A stretch of 5,912 bases of DNA from an uncultured Cellvibrio sp. (lineage in GTDB: Bacteria > Pseudomonadota > Gammaproteobacteria > Pseudomonadales > Cellvibrionaceae). The notes under the pieces are model-generated. The model saw only the letters and a list, made by a program, of their open reading frames with translations, did no database searches and was not told the origin of the DNA. Numbering within the stretch: the stretch's first letter is position 1; each line of letters opens with the position of its first letter. Both the position numbers and the translations under genes were made by a program. Where the stretch lies: the NCBI GenBank assembly GCA_946886255.1, contig CAMPIG010000308.1, positions 1 to 5,912 on the forward strand. Reading direction: 5' to 3'. Below are positions 4,868 to 5,912 of the stretch, in pieces.

Positions 4868-5912
4868 GGTTCGCCTCTCCCTGGAAATTACCAATCATCC
4901 ACTGACCGAGGCGTTCCAGCGGAACATTCTGTTTCTTATGAACGGGCGATAATCTGCCGCCGCAAATGACACCGAGGCGATCGGCCAGTAAATATAATTC
5001 GTCCAGATCTTCGGTGATGATCAAAATGGCGGCACCGGTATCGCGCAGTCGGATTAATTGTTGGTGAATTAAATTCGCCGCGCCTACATCGACACCCCAA
5101 GTGGGATGAAAACAAATCAACAGCCTAGGGTTCTGCATAATCTCCCGGCCGATAATAAATTTTTGCAAATTGCCACCCGACAGACTGCCGGCACTGCTCT
5201 CAACGCCGGTCGCTTTCACGTTGTAATGCGCAATAATATCTGCTGCACGCGCACGAATGCTGTGCCAGTGTACCCAACCTTTTTGCACGCCGTGCGTGAC
5301 ATAACCGGTGAGTAAATTATTCTCAGCCAAACTCATGGTACTAACCGCACCGCGCCCAATGCGATCAGCGGGCACAGTACCTATTCCGAGCCGCCGTCGT
5401 TGTTGCACATTCAATGACGCAATATTTTTTTCCTGAAAATACAATGTGCCACTATCGGCCACCAGCTCGCCGTTGATTAAATCGACCAACTCGTCCTGAC
5501 CATTGCCGGCAACACCAGCGAGCCCGACTATTTCGCCGGCGTGTAAAGACAAATCAATATCGTGCAAACGAATGCCAAACGTGTCCTGCGGTTTTACCGC
5601 AATGTTTTGCATAACAAATACAGGTGAACCGGCGGTGCTTGGCGGCATGGATTCCTGCAACTCAAGTTCATCACCCAGCATCAGGCGGGCCATGTCTTTT
5701 GCGGAGGTTTCCCGGGGGACGCAAGAGCCGGTCACCTTGCCGCCGCGCAATATGGTCGCGCGATCGCAAAGCGCGTTAACTTCGTGCAATTTGTGCGAGA
5801 TAAACAAAATGCTGCACCCTTTACGGGCAAGCTTTTTCAGCACAACAATCAATTGTTCGACTTCCGGCGGCGTCAATACGGCGGTCGGTTCATCAAGGAT
5901 CAACAGTTGGAT
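4857..5912 (-). CDS. ABC transporter ATPase with two fused nucleotide-binding domains (YufO/NupO-like), 3' part
   Basis: The frame enters from the right edge and ends at TGA (4859-4857). The visible 351 residues are the C-terminal two thirds of a protein usually about 500 long. The fragment begins inside the first nucleotide-binding domain at its Walker B (LLILDEPTA, residues 4-12), followed by the H-loop ILFISHKLHEV (35-45). The second domain starts near residue 100. Its Walker A is degenerate (GVAGNGQDEL, 133-142, with no GKS/T), followed by TVPADRIGRGAV (179-190), the signature LSGGNLQKF (244-252), a degenerate Walker B (LLICFHPTWGVDVGA) and IITEDLDEL (298-306). The degenerate second site is normal for sugar/nucleoside importers of this class, in which the first domain does most of the ATP hydrolysis. 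It energises the two permeases encoded directly downstream. The Walker A and signature of the first domain are outside the window. Confidence 0.94.
   Translation of the reverse strand: MQLLILDEPTAVLTPPEVEQLIVVLKKLARKGCSILFISHKLHEVNALCDRATILRGGKVTGSCVPRETSAKDMARLMLGDELELQESMPPSTAGSPVFVMQNIAVKPQDTFGIRLHDIDLSLHAGEIVGLAGVAGNGQDELVDLINGELVADSGTLYFQEKNIASLNVQQRRRLGIGTVPADRIGRGAVSTMSLAENNLLTGYVTHGVQKGWVHWHSIRARAADIIAHYNVKATGVESSAGSLSGGNLQKFIIGREIMQNPRLLICFHPTWGVDVGAANLIHQQLIRLRDTGAAILIITEDLDELYLLADRLGVICGGRLSPVHKKQNVPLERLGQWMIGNFQGEANHAH
4874..4881 (-). promoter_or_regulatory. Ribosome binding site that fixes the start of the first permease
   Basis: The minus strand reads GGGAGAGG, then CGAACC, then ATG at 4867. 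The spacing of six bases and the strength of the match favour the 4867 start over the one at 4894. The site lies inside the last codons of the ATPase gene. Confidence 0.8.

Noticed and set aside
4868..4894. Upstream start for the first permease
   Set aside because: The extra residues are encoded by the Shine-Dalgarno region of the better start at 4867, and would lengthen the overlap with the ATPase gene.
5480..5540. Degenerate Walker A in the second ATPase domain as a sign of gene decay
   Set aside because: Loss of the GKS/T motif in the second domain is normal for this class of sugar/nucleoside importer ATPases, and the rest of the domain is intact.

Overview
The window is a one-directional gene cluster, all on the minus strand, from what looks like a gammaproteobacterium. 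Base composition is close to balanced by eye. The solute-binding protein has an ordinary cleavable Sec signal and no lipobox, which suits a Gram-negative periplasm. The regulator resembles E. coli RutR. The genus cannot be fixed from this sequence; a Cellvibrio/Saccharophagus-like relative is only a guess based on the general look of the genes and intergenic repeats.

Read in the direction of transcription (right to left), the order is: the 3' part of a double-domain ABC ATPase (5912-4857, start outside the window); a first membrane permease (4867-3773, overlapping the ATPase by 11 bp); a second permease (3761-2835, 11 bp further on); a 532-bp gene-free gap (2834-2303); a BMP/PnrA-family periplasmic binding protein (2302-1232); a RutR-like TetR-family regulator (1150-437); and the 5' part of an amidohydrolase best matched to 8-oxoguanine deaminase (440 to beyond base 1), whose start overlaps the regulator's stop as ATGA.

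Together these look like a nucleobase/nucleoside salvage unit. The binding protein captures a purine-type ligand in the periplasm, the two permeases and the fused ATPase import it, the deaminase acts on an oxidised or amino purine in the cytoplasm, and the RutR-like protein probably senses a nucleobase and controls the set. The substrate is inferred from families and neighbourhood and is not proven by the sequence.

The most unusual content is in the gap between the permeases and the binding protein. It holds two 104-bp elements in opposite orientation (2355-2458 and 2684-2787). Each has 26-bp inverted outer arms enclosing a 52-nt core that folds into two hairpins, giving a three-way junction. 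The two cores differ at 15 of 52 positions: ten of these are five compensated base pairs, and the other five lie in loops, the junction or a bulge. No difference breaks a stem. This is strong two-copy covariation evidence for a structured repeat family. Between the copies is an AT-rich stretch with a weak promoter candidate and a 19-bp imperfect dyad.
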